Positions 51,066 to 59,675 of a DNA stretch of 62,651 bases are shown piece after piece. The notes under the pieces were generated by a model. The model searched no databases, was not told the origin of the DNA, and saw nothing but the letters and a program-made list of their open reading frames with translations. The translations under genes and the position numbers were made by a program. Source of the DNA: Alphaproteobacteria bacterium (GTDB lineage Bacteria > Pseudomonadota > Alphaproteobacteria > CAAGCB01 > CAG-977); contig CAAGEK010000010.1 in NCBI GenBank assembly GCA_900768845.1, positions 1-62,651 of the forward strand, in the 5' to 3' direction. Position 1 is the stretch's first letter, and each line of letters begins with the position of its first letter.

Positions 51066-52790
51066 ATGGACGAGTTTTCACCCGTTTACACCGTGCATAC
51101 GGAATGCCACGACTGTTATAAGTGCGTGCGCGAATGCCCCGTCAAAGCCATCCGCATCGACAACGGGCACGCGTCGGTCATGCCGGAATTGTGCATTTCC
51201 TGCGGCCGGTGCGTCCGCATTTGCCCCGCCGGTGCGAAAAAGGTGCGCAACGACCTGTCCAAAGTGAAAAACATGATCCGCAACGGACAAAAAGTTTATG
51301 CTTCGGTCGCTCCCAGCTGGGCGGGCATTTTCCCCGAATGGACGGCGGAAGGATTGATTACGGCGTTAAAGGCTTTGGGGTTTGCCGGCGTCGGGGAAAC
51401 CGCGTTGGGAGCGCAGGAAGTTTCCATCGCAACGGCCGAAGATTTAAGAAAGGCTCACAAGGGCGTGTTCATCTCCTCCGCGTGTCCCGTCGCCGTCGAT
51501 TACATCCGCCGCTACCAGCCGCAATGCGCACCGTATATCACGCCGGTCGCATCGCCCGCTCTGACCCATGCGAAAATAATGAAAAACCGTTTGGGCGAAG
51601 ACGCGCAAATCGTGTTCATAGGGCCTTGCGTCGGCAAAAAGAACGAATCGGCGCGCCATCCCGAATTGATCTCCGCCGCTTTGACGTTTGACGAATTGAA
51701 AGTATGGTTTGAGAAAAACAAAATCGATCCGGCGAACATCGGAGAAACCGACGAAGCGGCGTTCGAGGTCGAAACCGCGGCGGAAGGCGGCCTGTATCCG
51801 ATAGAAAACGGCATGATCGAAACAATCCGCCGGTGCGGAGTTCCCGCAAATGTCAGGTTCGTGACGATCAGCGGCCTGCGGTTGTTGAAAGAAGCTTTGG
51901 AGGAACTGAATCCCGACGAGCTGGACGCTCCGGTTTTCGTCGAAGCTCTGGCGTGTTCGGGCGGATGCGTCAACGGACCCTGCACGTCGCGCAAAGTGTC
52001 CGAACTCGCGGCCGTTTCAAAGGTGCTGAGCCGCACGCCGAAACGGTCGAACATCCCCGAAACGCCGTCCGTGCGCGTCACGGAAATCTATCCGTCCGAT
52101 TCAAAAATCCCCGAAGAAATCGACCCCGAACAAATGCGGGAGGCTTTGGCTCGCGTCGGGAAACATTCACTGGAAGACGAACTGGATTGCGGCGGATGCG
52201 GATACAACACCTGCCGCCGGTTTGCCGCCGCGTTGATCGCCGGAAACGCCGAACCGCGGATGTGCGTGTCCCACATGAGAACCATCGCGCTCAGCAAAGC
52301 CAACGCCATCATGCGCTGTATGCCGTCGGGCGCGGTCGTCGTCGACAAGGATATGAACATTATCGAGGCAAACGAATCTTTCGCCCGACTGTTCGGCGAG
52401 GACGTCATGGCCCTCTATCAAATCCAGCCGGGGTTGGAAGGAGCCTTGCTGGGCAAAATCCTGCCGTGTGAAGATTTATTCCGCGCCGCGCTCAGGACGG
52501 GACAGGATTTGCACAAGGAACACCTGCCCGTTGACGACAGACTGTTCGACATCAGGATTTTTACAATCGAACCGCAACAAACGGTCGGAGCGATCGTTAT
52601 CGACGTGACGAATACGGAAATGCGGCGCGACCAAATCGCCAGACGCGCACGGGAAGTCATTTCCCGCAACATCGCAACCGTTCAGGAAATCGCCTGCCGT
52701 CTGGGCGAGCATATGGCCGAAACGGAAATCCTGTTAAACGAAATCGCCGACGGTTACGAAGACAACAAAACAGAGGCGAAAAAGCAATGA
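51066..52790 (+). CDS. Sensory [FeFe]-hydrogenase-like protein with PAS domain (HydS-like)
   Basis: A 574-residue protein. An N-terminal double 4Fe-4S ferredoxin domain (CHDCYKCVRECP and CISCGRCVRICP) is followed by an H-cluster-like region with divergent motifs: SSACPVAV (normally TSCCP), FIGPCVGKKNE and ACSGGCVNGPC. A further four-Cys cluster (CGGCGYNTC...MC) is next, then a PAS domain (about 435-540, PSGAVVVDKDMNIIEANESFARLFG). It resembles group C putative sensory hydrogenases, expected to sense H2 or redox. The ATG at 51066 has AGGAGG upstream. Its stop overlaps the phosphatase gene start, so both act in one pathway. Confidence 0.85.
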   Translation: MDEFSPVYTVHTECHDCYKCVRECPVKAIRIDNGHASVMPELCISCGRCVRICPAGAKKVRNDLSKVKNMIRNGQKVYASVAPSWAGIFPEWTAEGLITALKALGFAGVGETALGAQEVSIATAEDLRKAHKGVFISSACPVAVDYIRRYQPQCAPYITPVASPALTHAKIMKNRLGEDAQIVFIGPCVGKKNESARHPELISAALTFDELKVWFEKNKIDPANIGETDEAAFEVETAAEGGLYPIENGMIETIRRCGVPANVRFVTISGLRLLKEALEELNPDELDAPVFVEALACSGGCVNGPCTSRKVSELAAVSKVLSRTPKRSNIPETPSVRVTEIYPSDSKIPEEIDPEQMREALARVGKHSLEDELDCGGCGYNTCRRFAAALIAGNAEPRMCVSHMRTIALSKANAIMRCMPSGAVVVDKDMNIIEANESFARLFGEDVMALYQIQPGLEGALLGKILPCEDLFRAALRTGQDLHKEHLPVDDRLFDIRIFTIEPQQTVGAIVIDVTNTEMRRDQIARRAREVISRNIATVQEIACRLGEHMAETEILLNEIADGYEDNKTEAKKQ

Positions 52791-53968
52791 GCCTGTCCGA
52801 AACACTTTTCATCGACGTCGATTGCGCCCAAAAATGCAAAACCGGACAGCAGATTTGCGGCGACGCTTTCGTATCCAAACGCTTGGACGAACAGGAACGT
52901 TTGATTGCCGTTTTGTCCGACGGGTTGGGCAGCGGCGTCAAAGCCAACATACTGGCCTCCATGACGGCGACCATGGCTTTGAAATTCGTTTCGGCGGATT
53001 TCAATTTCACCCGTGCGGCAGAAGTCATTATGAACTCCCTGCCGATATGTCAGGTACGCCGGATCAGCTATGCGACCTTTTCCATCGCCGACTGTACTTT
53101 GGAAGGAAGGGCGCGCATCGTTGAAGAAGGCAATCCGCCGTTCATTTTGTTGCGCGACGGAGTCGATTTCCCCGTCGCCTGCGAAACCGTCGTGTCCAAA
53201 AACTTCACCAACAGGAAAATGAATGTGGCGGAAATACAATTGCAACCCGAAGACCGCCTGATTTTCTATTCGGACGGCGTCACCCAGTCGGGAATGGGAA
53301 ACCCCGCCCACCGGTTCGGATGGCAACGCGACGGGCTGAAGGCGTTCGTGCAGGACGTCGTATTCCAATGTCCCGACATTTCCGCGACAAAGCTGGCTCA
53401 AGCCGTCGTCGCCGCCGCCGTGCGCAAGGAGGAAAGCCTTGCGCCGTGCGACGATATTTCCTGTTGCGTCCTTTATTTCCGCAAACCCCGCAAGCTGATG
53501 GTTTTGACGGGCCCCCCCTATTCCCGCGACAGCGACGCCGCGGCGGCCAGAGCTTTCATCGAATATCAGGGGAAAAAAGCGATTTGCGGCGGTACGACGG
53601 CGAATTTCGTCGCCCGCGAATTGGGATTGGAAGTGAAAATGAACCTGAAAGCCCCCCGCACGCATCTGCCGCCCGCCAGCGAAATGCAGGGGGTCGATCT
53701 GGTCACCGAGGGCGTCCTGACATTGACGGCGGCGGTCGAATATCTGGAAAAAGGAATGATCCCCCCGCCCGCAGACCCCGCAGGAAAGTTGGTCGAGTTA
53801 TTTTTAGATAGCGATACGATCGATTTTCTGATAGGAAGTCGTGTCAATGAAGCGCATTTGGATCCGACTTTGCCGGTTTATCTGGAAATCAGGCGCAACA
53901 TTATACAAAAAATGGCTGATTCTTTACGGAGTCGGTATTTGAAAAACGTGACCGTGACTTATATATGA
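52787..53968 (+). CDS. SpoIIE/PP2C-family serine phosphatase
   Basis: A 393-residue protein. The N-terminal PP2C-like domain has GDAFVSKRL, LSDGLGSGVKANILASM, RIVEEGNPPFIL, LIFYSDGVTQSGMG and CDDISCCVLYF, covering the metal-binding aspartates. Residues about 235-390 are a second domain of unknown function (GGTTANFVARELGLEV). Genes of this kind accompany sensory [FeFe]-hydrogenases in anaerobes and probably relay the H2 or redox signal by dephosphorylation. It overlaps the sensor gene (ATGA, 52787-52790) and precedes the ferredoxin gene by 21 bases. Confidence 0.85.
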   Translation: MSLSETLFIDVDCAQKCKTGQQICGDAFVSKRLDEQERLIAVLSDGLGSGVKANILASMTATMALKFVSADFNFTRAAEVIMNSLPICQVRRISYATFSIADCTLEGRARIVEEGNPPFILLRDGVDFPVACETVVSKNFTNRKMNVAEIQLQPEDRLIFYSDGVTQSGMGNPAHRFGWQRDGLKAFVQDVVFQCPDISATKLAQAVVAAAVRKEESLAPCDDISCCVLYFRKPRKLMVLTGPPYSRDSDAAAARAFIEYQGKKAICGGTTANFVARELGLEVKMNLKAPRTHLPPASEMQGVDLVTEGVLTLTAAVEYLEKGMIPPPADPAGKLVELFLDSDTIDFLIGSRVNEAHLDPTLPVYLEIRRNIIQKMADSLRSRYLKNVTVTYI

Positions 53969-53989
53969 AATAAAAGGGAGCAACGACGC

Positions 53990-54259
53990 ATGGAAAAAGT
54001 AAAAGTGAAGATTTGTCTGGGAACGGCGTGTACCGTTTTCGGAGCTTCCCAATTCCAGTCTTTGGAAGACATTTTGCCCGAAGAATGGAAAGACAAAGTG
54101 GTTATTGAAGGATGCACCTGTTTGGAATCTTGCAAAAACCACGAATTCGGACGCGCCCCTTACGTCAAGATAGATGACAAGCTGTTGTGTTCGGCAACGA
54201 TTCCGTCTATTTTGGCGGCGATTGAAGCTAAACTGATGGCAGCGGGAGAAGAGGAATAA
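53990..54259 (+). CDS. Thioredoxin-like [2Fe-2S] ferredoxin (NuoE/HymA type)
   Basis: An 89-residue protein with four cysteines arranged as in the C-terminal domain of NuoE: CLGTAC near the start (residues 9 and 14) and CTCLESC mid-chain, which can bind a [2Fe-2S] cluster. It lacks the N-terminal helical part of full NuoE/HndA. Probable electron carrier between the hydrogenase and a partner. Its stop shares an A with the start of the hydrogenase gene (TAATG). Confidence 0.88.
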   Translation: MEKVKVKICLGTACTVFGASQFQSLEDILPEEWKDKVVIEGCTCLESCKNHEFGRAPYVKIDDKLLCSATIPSILAAIEAKLMAAGEEE

Positions 54260-55725
54260 TGACTGTTCAAATCAGAGATAACGCAACCCATTTCAGACGC
54301 GAAATTCTGGTGCGTCTGGCGCGTGCGTACATGCAGGACAAGCTGGTCGAAAGCGTCGACCGTCTGCCTGTCGAAGTCTTACACGGCGACGATACGTCTT
54401 ATCGTTGTTGCATCTACAAGGAACGCGCCATTTTGCGGACGCGTTGTCTGGCGGCGTTGGGATTCCGCGTCGAAGACGACGATGAAGTCACTCCGTTGTC
54501 CGAATACGCCCGCCGCGCTTTGGAACGCGACAAGCCGACCTCTCCCGTCATGACGGTTTTGGATATCGCCTGCAACGAATGCGTCCCCAGCCGTTACGTC
54601 GTCACCGAATTGTGTCAAAGCTGTCTGGCGCGTTCGTGTGCGGTCAATTGTCCGTTCGGCGCGATTGACATTTCTCACGGTCCGGCGAAAATCGACCCCG
54701 AAAAATGCAAATCCTGCGGCAAGTGCAAAGAATCCTGCCCGTATCAGGCCATCATGCGCCGCGTCGTGCCGTGTGAAGAAGCCTGCCCCGTCGGAGCGAT
54801 TCACAAAAATGCCAAAGGCCGTGCGGAAATAGATTTCGACAAATGCGTCAGTTGCGGCCGCTGTATGCGCGCCTGTCCGTTCGGTGCGGTCATGGAACGC
54901 AGTCAGATCATCGACGTGTTGAAAACGCTGCGAACCGATAAAAAAGTCGTCGCCATGGTCGCCCCCGCCATTGCGGGACAATTCCCCGGAACGGTCGAAC
55001 AAGTCGTTTCCGCTTTGCGTACTCTGGGATTTTCCGGCGTTATCGAAGTCGCCGTCGGTGCGGACATCACAACGCGCAACGAAGCCAAGGAATTCATCGA
55101 ACGCATGGAACGCGGCGACGCTTTCATGACGACTTCGTGCTGTCCGGGGTATATCGAAACGGTGCGCCGTCATGTCCCCGAACTGACCAAATTCGTTTCC
55201 GACACCGCAACGCCGATGCATTATACGGCCGAACTGGCGAAACAACGGGATCCCGAATGCGTCACCGTCTTTATCGGCCCCTGCGTCGCGAAACGTTATG
55301 AAGGCATGAACGATCCGATGGTCGACTATGTGTTGACGTTTGAAGAATTGGGTGCGCTGTTCGTTGCCGCGGGAACGGAAGTGGCGAATTGCGAACCCGC
55401 CAAATTCGACGAGTTGCCGTCTTTGGAAGGACGTGCGTTCGCCGTCACGGGCGGCGTCGCCGAAGCGGTCAGGGTTGCGGTAAACGGCCGTGTCGAGCTG
55501 AATCCCGTTTGCATCAACGGCATCAAGCCCGCCATCGTCAGGTTGTTCAAAACCTATCCCAAGGGCAAAGCCCCCGGAAACCTGATTGAAATGATGACGT
55601 GCGAAGGCGGGTGCATCGCCGGCGCGGGCGTTTTGGGAAATCCGAAGCAAGCCTCGAAGCAGGTGATGAAATTCGCGGAACAGTCGGGGCACATCGATCC
55701 CGTCGAACTGCCCGAAAAGGAATAA
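54259..55725 (+). CDS. [FeFe]-hydrogenase, group B-like
   Basis: A 488-residue enzyme. Residues about 100-215 hold several Cys clusters (CQSCLARSCAVNCP, CKSCGKCKESCP, CEEACP, CVSCGRCMRACP) for Fe-S electron transfer. The H-cluster motifs are TSCCPGY (residues 292-298), FIGPCVAKRYE and MTCEGGCIAGAG. The last deviates from the typical GGCxxGGG, and this set suits group B rather than the well-studied group A. Likely reaction: reversible H2 production from ferredoxin; direction unknown. No maturases (HydE, HydF, HydG) are in the window. Followed by a strong terminator. Confidence 0.92.
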   Translation: MTVQIRDNATHFRREILVRLARAYMQDKLVESVDRLPVEVLHGDDTSYRCCIYKERAILRTRCLAALGFRVEDDDEVTPLSEYARRALERDKPTSPVMTVLDIACNECVPSRYVVTELCQSCLARSCAVNCPFGAIDISHGPAKIDPEKCKSCGKCKESCPYQAIMRRVVPCEEACPVGAIHKNAKGRAEIDFDKCVSCGRCMRACPFGAVMERSQIIDVLKTLRTDKKVVAMVAPAIAGQFPGTVEQVVSALRTLGFSGVIEVAVGADITTRNEAKEFIERMERGDAFMTTSCCPGYIETVRRHVPELTKFVSDTATPMHYTAELAKQRDPECVTVFIGPCVAKRYEGMNDPMVDYVLTFEELGALFVAAGTEVANCEPAKFDELPSLEGRAFAVTGGVAEAVRVAVNGRVELNPVCINGIKPAIVRLFKTYPKGKAPGNLIEMMTCEGGCIAGAGVLGNPKQASKQVMKFAEQSGHIDPVELPEKE

Positions 55726-55738
55726 CCTTGTCAACCGG

Positions 55739-55770
55739 AAGCGGCGGATTTTTTCATCCGCCGCTTTTCA
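55739..55770 (+). terminator. Terminator of the hydrogenase operon
   Basis: Perfect 11-bp stem AAGCGGCGGAT / ATCCGCCGCTT with a 6-base T-rich loop and T-rich tail, 13 bases after the stop codon. Confidence 0.92.
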
Positions 55771-55858
55771 TTTTCTTTTCAAACGCCGGCTTTTCAGGCA
55801 TACTTTCAACAAGCGGATGTTTTTCCGTTCATTCATTCCGATTGCCGCAGGTGTTCGC

Positions 55859-56482
55859 ATGAAATTTTTCCGTACAGCCGTCTTTGCCGCTTTAATCCTT
55901 TTATTCCGTGTCGGTACGGCCGACGCCGCCATCGATATGAGCCGCTTCCGGCGGGCGGCGCGGGATTTGAATTCGTCACGAACGACAGAAATCACTTCCG
56001 ATTCCCGTTGTCCCGAAGGAGAATACAAAAACGGCGGGGAATGTTCGCCTTGCGCTTTTGCCCTGCCCAACTGTCTGCAGTGCCTGTCGGGTTCGCTTTG
56101 CACCGTTTGCGCCGACGGATATGAACGCACCGAATCGGGGAAATGCTCAAAAACCGGATGCGACGACGTCGTCGTAAACGGCAAAAAGCATATCAGGAAC
56201 AAACGGAACGGAATATGTTCCTTTCAATGTCAAAACGGTGAAAATTGCGCATCATGCGATATGGAAGGCTTTTGCACCGCCTGCGCCGACGGATACACGC
56301 TTTCACCCGACAAGTTGCGGTGTGTCGACTGTTCGGAAAATTGTGCGGACTGCGACGTAAAAACGCAATGTCTGCTTTGTAACGAAGGGTACACCCTGAT
56401 TCAGGGACGATGCTTCGCCGGAACGATCATGTGTCCGCCCGAAACGAGGCAGGATGAAACCGGATGTTGCGTGATCCGGTAG
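55859..56482 (+). CDS. Secreted cysteine-rich, furin-repeat-like protein
   Basis: A 207-residue protein. The signal peptide (MKFFRTAVFAALILLF, cleaved near ADAA) is followed by a cysteine-rich body with repeats of the form CPEGEYKNGGECSPC, CLQCLSGSLCTVCADGYE, CASCDMEGFCTACADGYTL and CADCDVKTQCLLCNEGYTL. The spacing C-x2-C...C-x2-CADGY is like eukaryotic furin repeats and Giardia variant surface proteins. Start ATG 55859 with GCAGGTG upstream. No membrane anchor at the C-terminus. Function unknown, probably cell surface or envelope. It ends 18 bases before the next gene of the same kind. Confidence 0.75.
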   Translation: MKFFRTAVFAALILLFRVGTADAAIDMSRFRRAARDLNSSRTTEITSDSRCPEGEYKNGGECSPCAFALPNCLQCLSGSLCTVCADGYERTESGKCSKTGCDDVVVNGKKHIRNKRNGICSFQCQNGENCASCDMEGFCTACADGYTLSPDKLRCVDCSENCADCDVKTQCLLCNEGYTLIQGRCFAGTIMCPPETRQDETGCCVIR

Positions 56483-56500
56483 TTGATGGGGATTTTGGCC

Positions 56501-57649
56501 GTGAAAAAGATTTTTGTGCTGATTTTGGGAATGATGTTGGGAACCGGCGGGGCGTTTGCTCAGGAACTGGACGATTCCGCATTTGATATCGCCGTTCCCG
56601 TCAACGACGTATCCGAAGATTCTGCGGAAGGGCAATCCGATATCGTTACGCAACGTTTGGGGCTTAATCGGGAAATCGCTCCGAAACGGCCGTGCGATCC
56701 GAATCCCTGCTCGGGGGAAACGCCTTTGTGCACCCCTTTGTCCAAAGGGGCGAAAGCTTCGGGAATTGAGATTTGCGGATGCAATCCCGCCAACGATACT
56801 TGCTCCGCCGGCAGAAAATGCTCGGTGCGCTGTTCGGGATATACGATGACGTGTTCGAACGAACCGGGGTTGATGGATATTTATTGGGCTTGTGCGCCCT
56901 GTCCGCGTGGTGAAAAATGCAAATGCGGCGTAGGAGAAGTGGCCGACGGAAACGGGAACTGTATCATTGACGACAAATGTTCCCCCAATCCGTGTACCGG
57001 AGCAACGCCCGTTTGTTCTTTAGACCCGTCGAATGAAAAAGGATACGTTTGCGGATGCAACGATTCATCTTGTTATCCGGGATATGAATGTTCCCGACCC
57101 GCGGGCAATGTTTACACCTGTGCCGTCTGTCCGGCGGGAAAGAAATGCGGTTGTCCCGAAGGACAGGCGGCCGACGGGCGGAGCGGATGCAAACCGAAAC
57201 CGTCCTGCGCTCAAATGGTATGCCCCGAAGGAACGTCTTGCGTCGAATCCGAAACAAAACTGTGTTGCACGGTCAACGACATTCCGTGTTCCGAAGGGTG
57301 CGAAGAATGCGACCGGTTGCGCGGTATGTGCAAGAAATGCGAACGGGGACGTTACGAATCCGGCGGCAAATGCCCCTTGTGCCCTGAAAACTGCACGGCT
57401 TGCGACAGCGTTTCGGCGTGCACGGCCTGCAGTGACGGATACAGGCTTGTCGACGGGAAATGTGTGGAAAGCACATCGTGCGAAGGCGTCAAATGCCCTG
57501 CGGGACAAACGTGCAAACAAGGCGTGTGCAGCATTTTATGCTTCCCTTCAAACTGTACCGCGCCGTTTTATTGCAACCCGAAGACACACGACTGTACGGG
57601 CGGACGTTGCGGTTGTTTGAAAGGGACGAACCAATGCGTCAAATGTTAG
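56501..57649 (+). CDS. Secreted cysteine-rich EGF/furin-like protein
   Basis: A 382-residue protein. GTG 56501 gives a clean signal peptide (KKIFVLILGMMLGTGGAFA); an ATG at 56486 is possible but spoils it. The mature part (about 65-380) carries dozens of cysteines. Two or more blocks follow the NPC-SG-TPLC type found in the protein at 36180 (NPCSGETPLC, NPCTGATPVC). The rest follow CGCPEGQ and CTACDSVSACTACSDGYRL types, so it combines both module kinds seen in its neighbours. Likely disulfide-rich and extracellular. Probably co-transcribed with the preceding gene. No catalytic motif visible. Confidence 0.75.
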   Translation: MKKIFVLILGMMLGTGGAFAQELDDSAFDIAVPVNDVSEDSAEGQSDIVTQRLGLNREIAPKRPCDPNPCSGETPLCTPLSKGAKASGIEICGCNPANDTCSAGRKCSVRCSGYTMTCSNEPGLMDIYWACAPCPRGEKCKCGVGEVADGNGNCIIDDKCSPNPCTGATPVCSLDPSNEKGYVCGCNDSSCYPGYECSRPAGNVYTCAVCPAGKKCGCPEGQAADGRSGCKPKPSCAQMVCPEGTSCVESETKLCCTVNDIPCSEGCEECDRLRGMCKKCERGRYESGGKCPLCPENCTACDSVSACTACSDGYRLVDGKCVESTSCEGVKCPAGQTCKQGVCSILCFPSNCTAPFYCNPKTHDCTGGRCGCLKGTNQCVKC

Positions 57650-57788
57650 CGGCGTTCCGTTAAAACACGAAAAACGGCCGGAAACGGTTTTAAAACGGCG
57701 TTTTTGCGTTTTTTCCGCACCCTCCGTTCATTTGCCGGCGGAGGCGGTTTCCGGCGTTTTTGCGCTCAATCCCCGAACGAACCGGACT

Positions 57789-58445
57789 TCATTTTCCGGA
57801 ACGCTCGAACGCAACCGGACGCCAGTTGAACGAAGACGGCAATACCGGCTCCTTTCTGCGCAAAACAAAATCGGCCAGCCTCCGCCACCATGATTTCCGG
57901 GGACGCATCAATTCAATGTAAAGCAAAATGACTTCTTCCAGCTGGGAAAAGGATACGACGTGATTGTCATAATTCCCCGTGATGCACCCCGCCGTAAAAC
58001 GATGGCAATTATTGAACAGGACATTGTATTTCGTATGGTCGTCAATTTTGCTTTTTGCGCGTTTGGCCACTTCTTTGGAACATAAAACGCCGTCCGTATC
58101 GGCGAAACAGGCCGTATAAATCTTGTTTGAATCGGGATTCGTCCCCGGCGGAAAGAAACTGTGCGGCGATTCGATTTTAATATGGCCGTGGCGGTTCAAA
58201 CTGACGATTTTACCCTTTCCGACATAAATGCCCGTATGTTCCAGCAACACTCCCAAGTCGCATTTCAAAATACACCCCGTTTGCGGTTCGACTTCCGCCG
58301 TTTTCAATGTCCGGTGCCCCCGCCCGTAACTGCGCACGGTACGCTTGAGCATCCGCATAAAGCGGCGGCGACGGTTCAGTTTAGACCGTTTGAGAACCGA
58401 TCGGGCGGCTTGAAACCCGAAGCCGCGAAACACGGAAAACGCCAT
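57789..58445 (-). CDS. LRAT-like domain protein
   Basis: A 218-residue protein. A basic N-terminus (about 10-50) precedes a domain resembling lecithin:retinol acyltransferase / NlpC-P60. His lies in LLEHTGIYVGKGKIVSLNRHG and the Cys nucleophile in FNNCHRFTAGCITG, the order His then Cys typical of LRAT. Such enzymes are thiol acyltransferases or lipases/peptidases; the natural substrate in bacteria is mostly unknown. It has no signal peptide but a C-terminal basic, Trp-containing segment (RKSWWRRLADFVLRR) that could bind membrane. ATG 58445 has GGGAGA upstream. It is divergent from potA with a gap of 108 bases. Confidence 0.7.
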   Translation of the reverse strand: MAFSVFRGFGFQAARSVLKRSKLNRRRRFMRMLKRTVRSYGRGHRTLKTAEVEPQTGCILKCDLGVLLEHTGIYVGKGKIVSLNRHGHIKIESPHSFFPPGTNPDSNKIYTACFADTDGVLCSKEVAKRAKSKIDDHTKYNVLFNNCHRFTAGCITGNYDNHVVSFSQLEEVILLYIELMRPRKSWWRRLADFVLRRKEPVLPSSFNWRPVAFERSGK

Positions 58446-58553
58446 TTTTTCTCCCGATGCCGAAAAAAAGAATACTTCCTTTGAAAATATTGTATTATAA
58501 CACCTCAAATCGCAACTATCCTTTTTTTATATCTTCGGCAGGAAAGGAACGAA

Positions 58554-59675
58554 ATGACGGATATGCCCCCCTCCTCCCAGCCCTTGCTGGAACTGCAAAA
58601 CGTCACAAAATTTTTCGGAACGAACAAAGTTCTGGACGATATCGATTTAACGATAAACGACGGCGAATTTTTAACGTTGCTGGGGCCTTCGGGATGCGGA
58701 AAAACGACGATTTTACGCTTGATCGCAGGATTTGAACGCCCGACGACGGGAAAAATCGTCATGAACGGCAAGGAAATATCCCATCTGCCGCCGAATCGGC
58801 GCGGCGTCAACACCGTATTTCAACAATACGCCCTGTTCCCCCATATGACCGTATTTGAAAATGTCGCCTTCGGATTGCAAATGAAGGGATTGCCCAAAGA
58901 GGAAATCGAGGAGGAAGTCTTTAAAGCGTTGGAAATCGTAAAGATGAACACGTTTTATACGCGCCGCCCCTTTGAATTGTCGGGAGGGCAACAGCAACGC
59001 GTCGCAATCGCCCGCGCCTTCATCAACCAACCGAAAATCCTGCTTTTGGACGAACCGTTGTCCGCGTTGGATTACAAGTTGCGTCAGGAAATGCAAATCG
59101 AACTGAAAGAATTGCAACGTCAATTGGGCGTAACCTTCGTTTTCGTCACGCACGATCAGGAAGAAGCCCTGTCCATGTCGGACCGCATCGTCGTCATGAA
59201 CGAAGGCATTATCGAACAAGCCGACACGCCGACGCGCATTTACGAAGAACCGTGCAATATGTTCGTTGCAAAATTCGTCGGAGAAATCAATGTGTTCGAC
59301 GGCATGGTCATGAAAACCGGCGAACACGATTTCGATACGATTGTGGAAGGAATGTTCTACCGTCTGCGCAAGCCTTCGGCGTTTGAAGTCGCCCGCGGTT
59401 CGAAAATCAAAGTCTTGCTCCGTCCCGAAGACATGGTCGTCAGCAAAGTCAACGATCCCGAAGCCGAAGCTCCGGAAAACGCTTTGCGCGGCGTCATCAG
59501 CTATATGGTTTACAAAGGAATGACGATTGATCTGCTGATCCAGACGGCCGGCGGAAACATGATCAAAGCGACCCAGTTTTTCAACGAAGACGACCCCGAT
59601 ATCGTGTTTGCGGTTGACGACGTCGTCAATGTCAGCTGGATCAAAGATTGGGAGGTCATTTTACCCGATGCTTAA
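58554..59675 (+). CDS. potA: Spermidine/putrescine ABC transporter ATPase PotA
   Basis: A 373-residue ATPase close to PotA: Walker A GPSGCGKTT, NTVFQQYALFPHMTVFENVAFGL, signature LSGGQQQRVAIARA, Walker B LLLDEPLSALDYKLR, and the H-loop FVTHDQEEAL. A C-terminal TOBE-like regulatory domain follows (about 285-373). It powers polyamine uptake through PotBC with PotD. A complete potABCD operon follows in the same direction, with overlaps between genes. Confidence 0.94.
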   Translation: MTDMPPSSQPLLELQNVTKFFGTNKVLDDIDLTINDGEFLTLLGPSGCGKTTILRLIAGFERPTTGKIVMNGKEISHLPPNRRGVNTVFQQYALFPHMTVFENVAFGLQMKGLPKEEIEEEVFKALEIVKMNTFYTRRPFELSGGQQQRVAIARAFINQPKILLLDEPLSALDYKLRQEMQIELKELQRQLGVTFVFVTHDQEEALSMSDRIVVMNEGIIEQADTPTRIYEEPCNMFVAKFVGEINVFDGMVMKTGEHDFDTIVEGMFYRLRKPSAFEVARGSKIKVLLRPEDMVVSKVNDPEAEAPENALRGVISYMVYKGMTIDLLIQTAGGNMIKATQFFNEDDPDIVFAVDDVVNVSWIKDWEVILPDA

